64,000 nt of DNA from Cristatella mucedo (taxonomy: Eukaryota; Bryozoa; Phylactolaemata; Cristatellidae), in contig WPIO01000157.1 of assembly GCA_009760855.2 (NCBI GenBank), positions 515,001 through 579,000 on the forward strand, read 5' to 3'. The notes under the pieces were generated by a model. The model was not told the origin of the DNA, made no database searches, and saw only the letters and a list, made by a program, of their open reading frames with translations. Below, piece after piece: positions 37,553-64,000 of this stretch. Made by a program: the position numbers and the translations under genes. Position 1 is the stretch's first letter; every line of letters starts with the position of its first letter.

Positions 37553-38230
37553 AGGCAGCCGTCGCTGCTGCCACGGCAGCGTCCGACAGACCAGGCCTGG
37601 GCGCGCCGCCGCAACAGCGAAGCGACAAAAATCCAGCCTACGTTACTCGGCTCCTATCGATGAACAAAATGCGGTAAAGGAATTCTTTCCGATCGGTCGA
37701 AACTCATCGGCTGCACGGATCTTCTATGTCAGAGGTGAGGCCACGGGCCGCATTCGTCGTAGTGGTCTCATCAGAGCTGGACAATGTGATGAGCGATATT
37801 TTGAAGATGGGTGGAGTGGGCTGGCGTGCATCAGTGGGGGGGGGGGCGGGCGCGGCGCGTTGGGAAACACTCGAGTGTTGGAATGCACCGCCGGGTGCAC
37901 GCTAGCGCGGCGCATTCCGGTGCGCGCCTCGTGCGGGCTCTCTCGTTCTGCAGCGAAAACGTGCACGTAGCATGTAGGCCAAGGACGACCTTTGTTCGCC
38001 AATTGAAAAGATTGACTTTTTCTTAGAATCTGATAACACGGAGGAGGCGTGTTCGCAGGTGCCTTGCATCTCTGGCCAACGACTAGAAGCTTCACACGCT
38101 GCGAGCTCCACGCAACTGCGTCACTGCGACAACTGCAGCAACATTGTCAACCGGTTGCACGCGAGGAAAACGCGCATTGCGGCGGTCACGTGCTCCTCAC
38201 TCGGGTAACGAGAGCTGCCGGGGGGAGTGG
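35540..38230. other. GC-rich spacer without recognised gene
   Basis: Parts (36,050-36,560 and 37,430-38,200) are notably GC- and CpG-rich compared with their surroundings, and could be an unmethylated regulatory region or an unrecognised 5' exon. The open frames give low-complexity Arg/Ala/Gly-rich products with no family match. Confidence 0.4.
37498..37552. repeat. CGG repeat
   Basis: About 15 GGC/CGG units at 37508-37551 preceded by GCA units; encodes poly-Gly, poly-Ala or poly-Arg by frame. Confidence 0.95.
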
Positions 38231-38234
38231 ACTT

Positions 38235-40690
38235 GTGATTAGCACAATGCAATCCATATCCGCCTGCAAATCCACAAAGCCACAGAGCAAGTAAGTGGGT
38301 GTCAAGAAGGAGAGTTTTCCATAGCCCGCAGACAGCCCAAGCAGCTTTCGGGACGCATACGGCAGAAGACAGTTGACTTCATTTCACGCGACAAAGTAGA
38401 AAGTGAGAAGCAAGGCAGGGTCAGGAGGGCAGTCGAGGAATTGAGTAGCGTGTAAATAGCAGCTCAGGAGGCTGGAAAGGATGCGCCACAGTCGGCAGCA
38501 GGAGAGCAGATGTCGTTGCGTAAAAGGGGTGAAGGTGAGTTCCGCAGCCTAAGACCTGCGGCGCGAGAGTATCTGTGGCCAACGGTCGTTAAGCATAGGA
38601 GCAGACCAGCTAATGTTTTGTCGACCGAAGACCCGGGGGCACGAGGAGGATGACAGCGGTGCAGCAGTTCAGCCAGGCATGAAGGAGCCAAGCCGCGGCG
38701 GGCCTTGTGCGTCAGTGTAAGGATTTTGCTCTGCATCAGTCGATCGACTGGAAGTTATTGCAGCTCTTTCAGCAAAGGAGACACATTACCGACCCTCTGT
38801 TTTTTTTTACTAGCCTTAAGGCAATATTTATCACCAGCTGCAGTGGCTTAACGGAGCAGTTACGGTGCTCACCCCGACCAAGGTCTGGATGAGGTCGTGG
38901 GCTCGAGCCCCGATGCATATGTGAAGCGCCTGAATAGAGATTAAGTTCTCTTGGCGCGCTATACAGATGAATGACATTTAATTGTATTTTGTTTTTAGTA
39001 GCCCGGCCAAAGCATAATTGCAGCAGTCCAGCCTACATAAAACCAGGGAGCTAGGTGAATTTTTAACAACCCACCTCGGTGGACAGTTCTTAATCTGGAT
39101 CTTAATTTTAGACTGGGATCGAACGTGATGGCAAGCCGTCGAGGCAGTATTCCCTTATGAAACTTTCCAAATTTAAAAAGGTATCAAACAGGGCACCTAA
39201 ATTCTTAGCACGCGACGATGATCGCACAATACCATCACCTATAGGCAGAGCAAGGTCTCCTTGTCCACCAGAACGCTTCGCGTGTCCTATGATTAAGATA
39301 TCGTTTTTCCATCATTAAATTTAACAGATTGGTCACCTTCTAGGATTGAATACGTTTAATTTACGCCGCTGCAGTAGATACCGACGGTTTAAACGACAAA
39401 TACAGCAAGGCATCGTCTGCATGGAAGTAATAGCCAATCGTATGGTTCCTAATCCCTTTTCTCTGAGGCCCGGTATACATGGATAATATCATCGGACTGA
39501 GAACGGACTTTATTCTGGAATTCCAAAGATGACTTGTCTGCTGGATGGTATTTGACCACACCAAGATATGGGTTGAAAACGATCGGACAAGTACGATTTG
39601 AACCATGCTAATGAGTCGTTGTTCTCAATCCTTCAAATAGGATATCAGGATCTATAGTATCGAAAGCAGCAGATAGATCAAGCATGGCCAGGGTAGTAAC
39701 TTTGCCAAAATGTTGCTGCTTAAAGATGTCGCAGGTCACAGGAAGGAGAGCATTTTCAGCGGAATGCTGTCGCTTGAATCGCGACTGCAATTGTTTAAAC
39801 GATTAATTATTTTCTATATGTTCTATTCGTTGATTTGCGAGAATGTTTTAGGCCTCTTTGGCAAAAAAGGGAAACCCCGGTGATAGCTTTCTAGAACCTC
39901 TGAATCCAACCCAGCCTTTTTAAAGTATTTGTCGAACGATGGCCGATTTGAAAGACCTTGGAACAACCCCGTTATCTGGAAAAAGCATTAAACCCTTAGT
40001 TATGGCTGGACTAAAGTTGTCCAAAAGTCTCTTCGTGAAGACCACAGATAGAACGATCTGGGATCTTCAGCAGACGAGCACATTTTACTAGACTGTATTA
40101 AGGTAGCCACTTTTTTCTTCAGAAATTTCTCAGGGAAGGTCACCGCTTGCGGCTTAACAATTATTTTAGTCGAGGGTGGCTGTATGTAGGCGCAAATACG
40201 CAAAAACAGATTTTCAACGAGGCAGGCGGAAGACTCACAGGCCAAACCAATGATATTTGGGGAGTGAGACCTCTCAGGTTTGGCAAGTAAATGATTGTCT
40301 AATAAATTAGTTTTGGGTCTGCCTGGCAGGGCTTCAATTGTCGAGAGAAAAATGAAAACCCAGCTTTTCTAAGCTTCCAGATGTAAAGACGGGGGAAGTC
40401 TTTGAAACTGGCTCTATTGCCATCAGATGCAGAATTTGCTAAGCGGCGTTCAAGCCATAGCTTGAAACTGCGCATTTTTGAAGTTGTTTTTTTCGGTAAA
40501 TTGAAAAGAATCGCAGCGACTCTGTACACGGACAGAATGTAGGGGAGCATGCTAGCACGGCTGGGCACAGAGCGACGTGCCCGCTTATCGATGCACTTTC
40601 GGGTCTGCATTTGATACAATCTCACTCCGGCATTCATTTTGCTTATGCACACCGGATCTTAAATATATTATTTTTTTGCATTGCATGCGC
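38235..40690 (-). mobile_element. LINE-2f copy (CR1/L2-like), interrupted by SINE-A
   Basis: Minus strand, 5' to 3': RT start; RFKRQHSAENALLPV, TLAMLDLSAAFDTIDPDIL; VLSPMILSMYTGPQRKGI with IGYYFHADDALLYLSF (catalytic ADD kept); DCCNYALAGLLK, then the SINE-A, then KILTLTHKARRGLAPSCLAE and LLHRCHPPRAPGSS. The 3' UTR follows at about 38235-38455. Frame breaks show it is dead. Clearly distinct in sequence from LINE-1f. Confidence 0.88.
38838..38978 (+). mobile_element. SINE-A copy inside LINE-2f
   Basis: GTGCTCACCCCGACCAAGGT, GGTCGTGGGCTCGAGCCCC, GTGAAGCGCCTGAATAGAGA, TTCTCTTGGCGCGCTATAC. It interrupts the LINE-2f domain between ..ALAGLLK and the LHWLP-type segment. Confidence 0.88.
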
Positions 40691-41130
40691 ATGACGCTAA
40701 ATAAAACACGCCGCTGGCCTGCATTTTTAAATTTTCCGTCGCCGAAAAGTGTTCTAGGCAAGCAGGAGCTGCTTGCCTGTGGGAAGCACAGTTTTAACTG
40801 ACGTGACCTCTGACGTGACCTCAAGATCAATGCTTGAATTCCCGGAGATGCCGCCTGCAGCACGCATGCGGTGGGCCGGTGATGCGAGCTAGAGTTGGGC
40901 GAAATAACGGATCAGCATGTGGCGCGGGTATTCAAAAACGAGTCATCGTTTCTCTTGTTGTTCAGTTGAGAGTCCGACTCGTCTCCTGCTTCTGCTGCCA
41001 TGCAACGCTTGCATGTCCTCATCACGTGCTCAGCCTCCGGTCGAGTCGCTGCATCTTTCAGCAAAAAAGGCTGTTGCTCGGCCACTTAGTAAGAAACCAA
41101 CGCGAGCTGAGCACGAGAGCTTGAGCCCCT
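40690..41130. other. spacer, no feature recognised
   Basis: No coding similarity. A GGAGATGCCGCC segment at 40845 slightly resembles the tRNA-like unit at 45.6 kb in complement, but is too short to call. Confidence 0.4.
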
Positions 41131-42625
41131 TCCGCCCAATCTCCCTAGTTCATTCCTTTGCTATCCAAGACGCTGGAGTGAGCAGTGGCAGACCGGTAAA
41201 ACTCTTACATAAAAAACCCAGCAATTAATTGTCATTCAGGTTTTAGATATCAGCCTCCATAGAGTTAGCATTGCTGAGGGTGGGTATTTAGCAACCCTCT
41301 TAGGAATGCAATCTCTCTGCTTGTTTTGCAGGACCTGTCGACTGCCTACCTGTGATACTATTGATCACTAAGTCCGCCTCGAACGCCTCTCATCTTTTCG
41401 CCTGGGCGTCACTGGCTCTGCACTGCAATATTGTAGTTCCTATCTTGATGGGCGACTCCACAGCAATAATGTTGCCGGGAAACGGTTAGCTGTTGGATCT
41501 CTAAAGTAAGGGGTTACCCAGGGGTCTTTACTTAGCCCACTTCTTTTCAAAATACATAATATTTCTCTTGCGGATGTAATCACCAAGCACAGTTTTTGCT
41601 TTCATTTCTACGCAGATGTCGCACAGCTGTACCAGTGCTTTGACTCCTCCTTGCCTTCCAGCATGTCAAGCACGTCACTTAATTCCATTTATGTATTGTA
41701 TTGTGTTGTATCGCATGCATTGTTGCATGTATTGCTTACATTTACGCTTGGATCGGAGCAAGCAATCTCAAATTTAATGTCGATGAAACCAAAATACTAG
41801 TTACGGAAAACCAAGTGCTACTCAGAATTTAAGAAAACCTCCCTTAAAACAAGCTATCCAGAATGTATCATGCAACATTTAAAATGAAGAAATCTGGGTG
41901 TCTTGTTCCAAAGTGACCTTCCACTGGACCACCACATTCGTAATACTTTCAAGACTGCGTACTTTCAGCTACAGAATGTTGCTAAAATTCAGGCCTGCGT
42001 AGACAGGTATACTACGTCGAAATCGGTCCATGCATTTTTGACATCCCATCTCAACATCAGTGACTTGCAACTGGCTGGTCTACTGGGGTGTGTTATAAGC
42101 CGTTTCCAGATGGTGCACAAGTGTGCAGCCAGGCTTGCCTGTCGTGAGCGTTGCAGTTGCCGAGTTACATAAACTCCCGCAGACCTGTAATGGCTTCCCA
42201 TCAAGCACCGTATCGACTTCAAGGTTTGTCACTCAATTTTAGGTCCCTATATTCTCTAACTCCGGCATACCTATCAGAACTACGTCTCAATCTGGCTAGA
42301 CATCGTTTCCCCCTGTCTTTGACTCACGGCGCTTAGCTGTGATTCGAACCATCATCAAATCCTTTGGAGATCGTAACTTTAGTTTGTATGGTCCCAAAGG
42401 TAAAACTCACTCCTGACTGACATTCCGACATCCCATGAGTAAGCGAGATTTAACCAGAACCTAAAAACGCACCTGTTCCTCGCAGCATTATCTGGATCAT
42501 CTTGAATTGTCCTATGTGTACCTATGCGTGCTCACACTGTGCATGTTGGCATGCTTCCATTACAGCATATGTAAAGTGTCTAGAACGAGATTTATTTTGT
42601 TCTATCTGGGCGCTAGGTAACTGTC
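41130..42625 (+). mobile_element. old LINE-1f copy
   Basis: Highly decayed plus-strand RT: FRPISLVHS, a degenerate DLSTAY box, GLPRGLYL-type GVPQGS box, KIQACVDRYTTSKSVHAFLT, NVAK.., CAARLACRERCSC, SLTPAYLSELRLNLARHRFP. It ends with GTAAAGTGTCTAGAACGAGA and GGGCGCTAGGTAAC at about 42570-42625. Confidence 0.8.
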
Positions 42626-42984
42626 TTATTAACGTTATAATTTTAATTTTCCTTGTTGGTCATCACCCCACGTCCCTGTAGCGAGTGTAAAACCACCAGA
42701 AAAAGTCACGTCACGCGTGATTTTCCTAGCAGTTATACTGAACGCACACCTGCAAGGTTTAGATGAAAATGATAACTTAATTCTAGCAGTAATCTAAAAC
42801 TAAATTTTTTTTTAAATTCGCAGGCAGAGATACTGCAAGAGCGTGGCGGCACTTCCAGGGAGTGCAAACTTGCGTCGGATACGAGTGCCCCCACCTTCGA
42901 TACTCGCACGCCTTTGTAGGTAGCGGCAGCTACGGTGAGTAATAAAAGCTCACTCGCCACGAGGACCGGCGAAGCGCGCTCTGC

Positions 42985-43170
<186 letters not shown>

Positions 43171-43854
43171 AAATGTATCGTTATCATTATGAAAAGTTCG
43201 CGCAGCTACTGTATGAATATTTGCTCGCCTAATACGCCCGCTGTGCGCAGCGCTCGATGTGCAGATGGTGAGATATACAACGTATACCAAAGGAGGGGGA
43301 GACTGCGGCAGCCTTTCGCCACGGCTGAGGGGACTGGCGGGTGGCGGTGGTAAGGCCGCACCCACTGGCGAGCGGTTGGTCGGGCACAATCTCGCTAGCC
43401 GCAGCGGTCGCGCCCTCCTTCCCTCATGAACTCGCGTGGAGGCTCCCTCCCTTTTTGATTGGCCAACCGGTCTATCAAAATAACCCAGCTTCCAAAACAA
43501 AATAGTCTGCGTACGTTATGCGGCAAGTCCCACTGCTCGGAAATAGCCAGCCGTTTGTGCTGGTGAGTACGCCTTCGCAACGCGGCGTCAACGCAGTGGC
43601 GTATTATTTTTTACCAAGTCTGGCGGCCCGCGGAGGTGGCCCAAAACTGTTCCCTGCGCGAGGTAGGTGGATTGGGTGAAGTTGCACGAATCTGTTCAGA
43701 CGACAAGCCTCGCTCTCTACACGGCTTTCTACCCGGCGTCGCCAATTTAATCTGATGCGACGGGGCCAGTAAGGGTGTGTGTAGAAATGATCTCGATTCA
43801 AGGTAGTTTGTATGCCGTTGGTCCTTAAGCCAGTACGCTAAATCCCGGAGCAAA

Positions 43855-44905
43855 TCCTGCATTAATGACATCCGCACATGGATAGCAGCGTATTTTCTAA
43901 AATTAAATGATGATAAAACTAACTTACTAGTTATGGGCAAACCCAGTGTGATTCAGAAAATTGGAAAGGCTGACGCTCAAAATTGGCTCTGCCAGCATAT
44001 CTCCCGTTGAATCAGCTCGAAATTAAGTGTCATGCTCCAAAGTGACCTCTCGTTAGACGACCACATCAGCTCCACGGTCAAGTCTGCCTACTTTCAGCTA
44101 TTGCTAAAATAGCTAAAACATTGCTAAACATTGCATAACATTGCTAAAATTCGGGTTTGTTTAGATAAGGATACCACGTCCAAGTTGGTCCATGCATTTG
44201 CGACATCCCGTCTTGACTTCTGTAACTCACTGCTTGCTGGCCTACCGGCATGTGCAATCAGGCGATTACAGACGGTGCAAAACTTCGCAGCTAGGCTTGT
44301 CTGTCGTGAGCGTCGCAGTTGCCACATCCCACCACTTCTCGCCGACCTGCATTGGCTACCAGTCAAGCAACGGATTGACCAAGGTTTTGTCGCTCTCTTT
44401 TAGGTCACTTCATTCTTTGGCTCCAGTCTATCTCTCAGATCTACTTCCCCACCAGGCCAAGCATCGTACCACTCGCTTTTCGGAATCCAACAGTTTGCCA
44501 ATACCTCGTACAAAACTTAAATCCCTTGGAGACCGTGCATTTGATTCGTATGCTCCCAAGGCCTAAAGTCCCTCCCGACCTGCGTCAGAACATCCCCTGA
44601 CTTGACCACATTTAAAAAGAACTTAAAAAAACACCTATTTAGGACAGCATTTAGTGGGTCCCTGTTATTCGCCCTTTGTGCTTATGCGTGCTGACAATGT
44701 GCATGCTGCCACTAACCACACTTGCATGCTGACCCTGTGCATGTCACCTCTACCCATGTTATTCATGTTGTTTATCGAGCATGATTTTACTCACCTTTCA
44801 ATCACGTTTCCCGTTGCAGAAAATGTGAAGCACCTAGAAAGAGATTGAGTTCTCTGAGGGCGCTTGATCAAGTGCATTAATATTATTATTATTATTATCC
44901 TATTC
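43855..44905 (+). mobile_element. LINE-1f 3' half with complete tail
   Basis: [135 protein letters not shown] end about 44650. The 3' UTR contains TGCATGCTGCCACTAACCAC and related GCATG repeats. Tail: GAAAGAGATTGAGTTCTCTG, AGGGCGCTTGATCAAGTGC, then TTA repeats to about 44905. The best tail reference in the window. Confidence 0.9.
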
Positions 44906-45329
44906 ACTAAACCCCACTATCATACAAATATAACGCCAGCGGGTGGTTCGTCGTCGACGTAGATGCGGGGCACCACTAGGCAGACCCGGTTGGCAGCAGT
45001 GCAACCCGGACGGTCGCGTCCGAAATAAACGTTTGTAGGCATGCAAGCCAGCACATTTTTTTTACGCCGTCTAGAATAGCGGCACGGTTTCTCTAGACAA
45101 AAACCACCGAAGGCGATACCGGTCAAGGACGCGGTTGACCGCTATCGCGAGGGCGACAGTCATCTCCGAAAATAAGTTCGGTAATTACCCTGTCGCACAG
45201 GGAACATTATTTTTTTAAAGAAAGGAGCTGGTTCTTTACCTTGAGTTACTCGCGGGCGCGACTAGTTAGGATTATGATAGATTATATTATCCTGTCAGCC
45301 TTGCAAGCCTACAGGAGACGCAGTTCCTT

Positions 45330-45490
45330 GTAATGTAATGAGTATCTCCGTCTGTAACTCCACAAAGCCATAAAGACTATGTGAATGTTACGCAGGAGAG
45401 TCTTGTATAGTGCACTCAGCCCAAGTAGCTTTCGGTACGCATTCGGTAGCCAACAGACTTCATCTCACGAAACAAACAGAAAGTAAGAAG
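45330..45490 (-). mobile_element. LINE-2f 3' UTR fragment
   Basis: CTCCACAAAGCCATAAAG, GCAGGAGAGTCTTGTATAG, CCCAAGTAGCTTTCGGTACG and GACTTCATCTCACGAAACAA align in order and spacing with 38,265-38,410. Confidence 0.75.
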
Positions 45491-45577
45491 CCTTTGCCAA
45501 GTCCGAATGGACAACCCTTAGATGGCTATGTTCTGAAGCAGTGCACATTATAGCAAACCTCTATTAACAAGTAAAGT

Positions 45578-45645
45578 AGCTCAGTAGAGTGCTATGTTCG
45601 CTTGTGCCATTCTGGGTTCATTCCCGGCATCTCCGGTTCGAGCAA
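45578..45645 (+). repeat. tRNA-like sequence (pseudo-tRNA or third SINE type)
   Basis: GTAGCTCAGTAGAGTGCTAT (A-box) and GGGTTCATTCCCGGC (B-box) are spaced as in a tRNA. No acceptor stem closes cleanly and an A-run follows (45,646-45,654), which suggests a retroposed tRNA-like element rather than a working tRNA gene. Confidence 0.45.
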
Positions 45646-45649
45646 AAAA

Positions 45650-47485
45650 AAATCATCCAAGGGCAAAGTGTTAAGGAAGTGGGCGGCACAGGTACCGCTC
45701 CGGTGATCAAAATGAGCTTTCTCTTAAGGAGATGGATGATTCATGCATCGCACAGAAGAGCGTCCGGTAGTGGGGGCAGCATAATTGTTGTCACAAAAAT
45801 ATCAATTTTTAGTCACAGAAAATACCAGAAGCTGGTTTCAGGTGCAGTCATGTGTGCTGAGAGCATGGCTTGATTGTGTTATAGATTCACGAATGCGACT
45901 GTTTCAAACAAAGAGGACCGACACTGAATTCAAAATCAAAAGACACGGGAGCAGGTTTCTATAAATTTCAGCAACAACGTCAGCTGGGATATAGCTCTCG
46001 TCCGCTGAAATATAGCTCTGCGGCAGTGCCTTGCTTCAGGAGTGCACAAATGCCATGACCCACGTCGACCCAGTGCTCCGTTTTTTAGTGAGATTAAGAA
46101 CGAGTTGGGAATGAGTGGCACGGACACCGCAATACGGATCGAGGCCGTCTTGTTGTGAGAGGAGTGAATGCCCCGTGCACCATAAGGGTGCTAAGCTACT
46201 AATTCCGAAAGGACCCGAAACACTAAATCCTACGCAAATTATGATTTCGAAATCAATGAAGTTCCCGAGACTTTTAAGCCAAGTGACAAATGCACGAGCA
46301 CACCTGCGACTACGCCAAGCGCTTGGTTGGGTTAAGGGACCGGGCGTCCACACGGGTATGGTTTGGTACCATCAGATGGGTTCGATTTTCACCTTGGAAC
46401 AGCTCACAGACGAAGAAAGGCAGTAGCCCGAAACCTACGATTACTAAGCTGATCCCTATTACTAAGCATTACAGCAGCATACTCTCTTCTAAACTTGTAT
46501 AGTAAGCCCAAATAGGGTTCGGATAAAAAAGTTCTCCCCTGACATTCCACCTTGAATTTCCGAAAGTTACAGCAGATTGACCAAACGAATCGAAGAGCTG
46601 GAGGGCCCGCAACCAAAATTTTAAGTCGCTCAACTCGTAGAAGTAAACCCCGTCTGGACACAAATGAGATCCGCCAAGTGGCAAACTGGATGTGATTTGG
46701 CGAATAGTTAACGATTCCCTTGCAGTTCCCAATTGGAAGTACAGGCCGAGTCAAAGGAATATGTGACTCGCCCCAGTCAGCTGCTCAAACCAAGTATGAG
46801 GCCGAACCTCCGGCTTAAACACTTCGAGCTTAATATATCAGCTGGGTACACAACAGCTAAAGAAAGCAATGATGCATGTCGCTCTTGGGAGTTCAGCCAA
46901 CGACGTTCGAAGACTAAGGGTGAGGGTCATACTCATCCGATTTGACAACACAAAAAAAGTATTAGCTAAATCGTTAGCCCGATTTCTATAACTATACATC
47001 TCAAAAAGACTCGTGTAGCCATCCAATGAAGTTAGGACGTGTCGTCGTGCTGTCCTCAGGAGTTGAAAACACGTCTTCAAAAACCAGTCGCGAGAGTCAC
47101 ACCACCTCACCCAGAACTCCCCGACAGAAGACAAGTAAGGGACTCCCACGGACAGGCAATACGAATGATTTCGACCCCATGCAATTTTAGCTCGCATAGC
47201 AAGCTAGCAGCAGTAGGCTGTTCAACATTACATAGTATAGTTATTTATTCGCGTATTAAAAGCTTAAAATATCAATTCAATTATAGCACCAATAGCCCCC
47301 TAAAGAAAACAAATTCCAACGAGCAAACGGGTAACAGCCAGAATTCAGCACCCGGTAAACCCTACTTCACACCATATTCACCCTATGACGAAGATAATTT
47401 GAATCAAACAGATATGTCAAACAGCTTCTGCAATTAAAAAGTGCCAGCTCCATTTGACGGCAGAAGGGTTTCATGTTGGCCACAC
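45650..47485. other. AGL-B downstream spacer
   Basis: Should include the AGL-B 3' UTR next to 47,486. Short frames on the minus strand at 45.9-46.75 kb look like decayed protein but match nothing I recognise with confidence. Confidence 0.4.
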
Positions 47486-62396
<14,911 letters not shown>

Positions 62397-62652
62397 CTGC
62401 AGCAAACCACCAGAAGAGATTGCTCGAACACACGACGTTGGCATCTCACGAATGGCATCTCACGAATGATGCACAAGATGACGAGGCAGTCATTGCTGCT
62501 CTATCTGACATGCTGCGGAGCCCAGCAAGAATAATGTAGACAAAACTAACTTAAAAGAGAAAACATGGAGTCCCCACTAAAGGGGCTATCATGACACTGT
62601 TACTTGCTGGCAAACAAATAGGCTAGTGGACCTAAGGCAGGCAAACGATATA

Positions 62653-63101
62653 TCTAGCAAGAGTCGAGTACCGCTCAGATCTCCCATGTAAGAAGACATC
62701 GAATGCAAGCTTTCCTCAACGATGCACCAAGCCAAGTAGCCACGACAGGTTTTATATCGTCATTATAGCCAACCATAGCGTGCATCCTTTCGTTGAGCTC
62801 TTGTGCACATAGTTCTTTAGATTGCTTCGACGTGATTCTGACGGTGCTACTCCCGAATCCGGTCAACGGCGTTTTCGAATTTGAAACGCTAAATTGTTTA
62901 GAGCAGCGATTAGCAAAATAAATTATTACTTGCGATTTTACTTGCGGAAGTTCGGTAACTCGAGATACCACCATCGGGCTCAAATGTATGTATCTGCCGC
63001 CAACGTCGTGTCTAGCAAGAGTCGAGTACCGCTCAGATCTCCCATGTAAGAAGACATCGAATGCAAGCTTTCCTCAACGATGCACCAAGCCAAGTAGCCA
63101 C
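62653..63101. repeat. 91 bp perfect direct repeat, 358 bp apart
   Basis: 62653-62743 and 63011-63101 are identical, starting TCTAGCAAGAGTCGAGTACC and ending CAAGCCAAGTAGCCAC. The intervening 267 bp are not repeated. Confidence 0.92.
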
Positions 63102-64000
63102 AATGGTTGGCAAAGAGCACTCGGTGGGTAGTAAACAGCCTCTGATGGGCGACAAACAGCTTCCAATGGATAGCAAACAAGCTCGAAATGGGGTGACAAC
63201 AGCCCATCGAGCAGCAGCTGGCACATTACAGCTCGACGGTAGGTGATCACAAACCTGCCTAAACTAGCTGAAAAAACAGCTTGCAAGCCAACTGACAAGC
63301 CCAGCAAAAATGGCCACCGATCAGGGCTCACAATCCAATCAAGCATGTCGAGCTGACCGCCTGGGGCTGAAGCCGGGCACCAGTACAAATGCTTGATGCT
63401 CGGCGTTTGCATGGCCAAAGTGCACCGACCGCGAGCGGCAGCTGAAGGCAAGCCTGATGCATGAATAGGTGCAAGCCACGATCGAGAGGACGGGGCCTGA
63501 GCCCTGCCGAGCAAGAAAAAAACCACTGCGCAGCAAGCTCAGAGGACAACCATGCTGCCAGCGCACATAGCAGCCCTGCACGACAGCTTGGGGCTATGAC
63601 CACTGAGAAATGTAATACACTTTTCAGCATGCACGGAATGCTCTCCGATGCCTCGGGCATTGCTTCCCTTCGTGCATGCAGGCGTGAGCCCGATGACACC
63701 AGAGGTTTGGCCTACAGCAATGCTCGAAGGGGTCTTTCCCTTATGCCAAAGCACTGGGATTTACGATTTACTCGTGCTACAATCATTAACATGTGGCTGC
63801 ACTGGTCATGCTGTCATGCTGTGTACCCATGCTTCCCGAGACGGCTGGGGGTACAAAGGCAGCTACTGAACAAGACTCTTACGAACCCCTTCCCAGCGGC
63901 TCCGAAACACGACAAGCTGGACCCTCGATTAGGCAAAGGGGCACGGCAATGTTTCGCAAAACATACATCGCTGCACATGTGCTGAAAAAATATAATTCAC
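63102..64000. other. AGL-B intron, no exon recognised
   Basis: Probably still the intron upstream of the exon at 62150-62396. None of the frames reads as the preceding AGL exon (VAVTRH..SVV region), so that exon should lie beyond the window. 63105-63185 has an imperfect short repeat around GGTAGTAAACAGCCT / GATAGCAAACAAGCT. Confidence 0.5.

Noticed and set aside
37434-37970. 178-codon plus-strand ORF with poly-Gly
   Set aside because: Open only because the CGG repeat and high GC lack stops; no recognisable domain and no splice evidence.
45900-46750. Possible decayed retroelement or gene on the minus strand
   Set aside because: Frames such as LFYPNPIWAYYTSLEE look protein-like but I could not tie them to RT, RNase H, integrase or any cellular family.
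63461-63985. 174-codon plus-strand ORF at the window end
   Set aside because: No recognisable domain; sits in what should be an AGL-B intron.

Overview
This is a nuclear window from a metazoan, most likely a bilaterian invertebrate. The evidence is multi-exon genes with spliceosomal introns, tRNA-derived SINEs, CR1/L2-like non-LTR retrotransposons and very abundant microsatellites. I see no rRNA genes, operons or prokaryotic signals. I cannot fix the phylum: a spiralian is a reasonable guess, but nothing in the sequence proves it. Exon coordinates come from manual splice modelling against remembered family consensus; every junction listed keeps frame.

Three protein-coding genes are supported. 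(1) LMBRD2 (+ strand, window edge to 9,536): 11 exons seen, 5' end outside the window, ending in the family's C-terminal FxDV-stop motif. (2) AGL-A (- strand, 24,892 to 11,877): a complete glycogen debranching enzyme gene, 29 exons, 1,596 codons plus stop. Its 4-alpha-glucanotransferase half is well conserved; its amylo-1,6-glucosidase half is strongly diverged. (3) AGL-B (- strand, from beyond the window end to 47,486): the last 16 exons of a second debranching enzyme gene in the same orientation. Its glucosidase half is canonical, and all 15 introns it shares with AGL-A in this window have the same position and phase. LMBRD2 and AGL-A are convergent, with 2.3 kb between their stop codons.

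The 22.6 kb between AGL-A and AGL-B (24.9-47.5 kb) has no gene I can support. It is a graveyard of mobile DNA: at least five copies of one LINE family (here LINE-1f), up to three pieces of a second (LINE-2f), and two tRNA-derived SINE families (SINE-A, SINE-B) inserted into them. Several SINEs can be excised to restore the LINE reading frame, and two carry clear target-site duplications. SINE-A shares its 3' stem-loop with LINE-1f, a typical parasite/partner pairing.

The introns also carry extreme simple repeats: a 1.2 kb polypurine/polypyrimidine block in AGL-A intron 2, about 170 uninterrupted CA units just upstream of an AGL-B exon, and GAA, CAG, GGGA and TA tracts. An 836 bp TTAA-bounded foldback element with arms of nearly 400 bp lies in an AGL-B intron. 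AGL-A and AGL-B should both act in glycogen breakdown; LMBRD2 is an unrelated multipass membrane protein that is simply adjacent.
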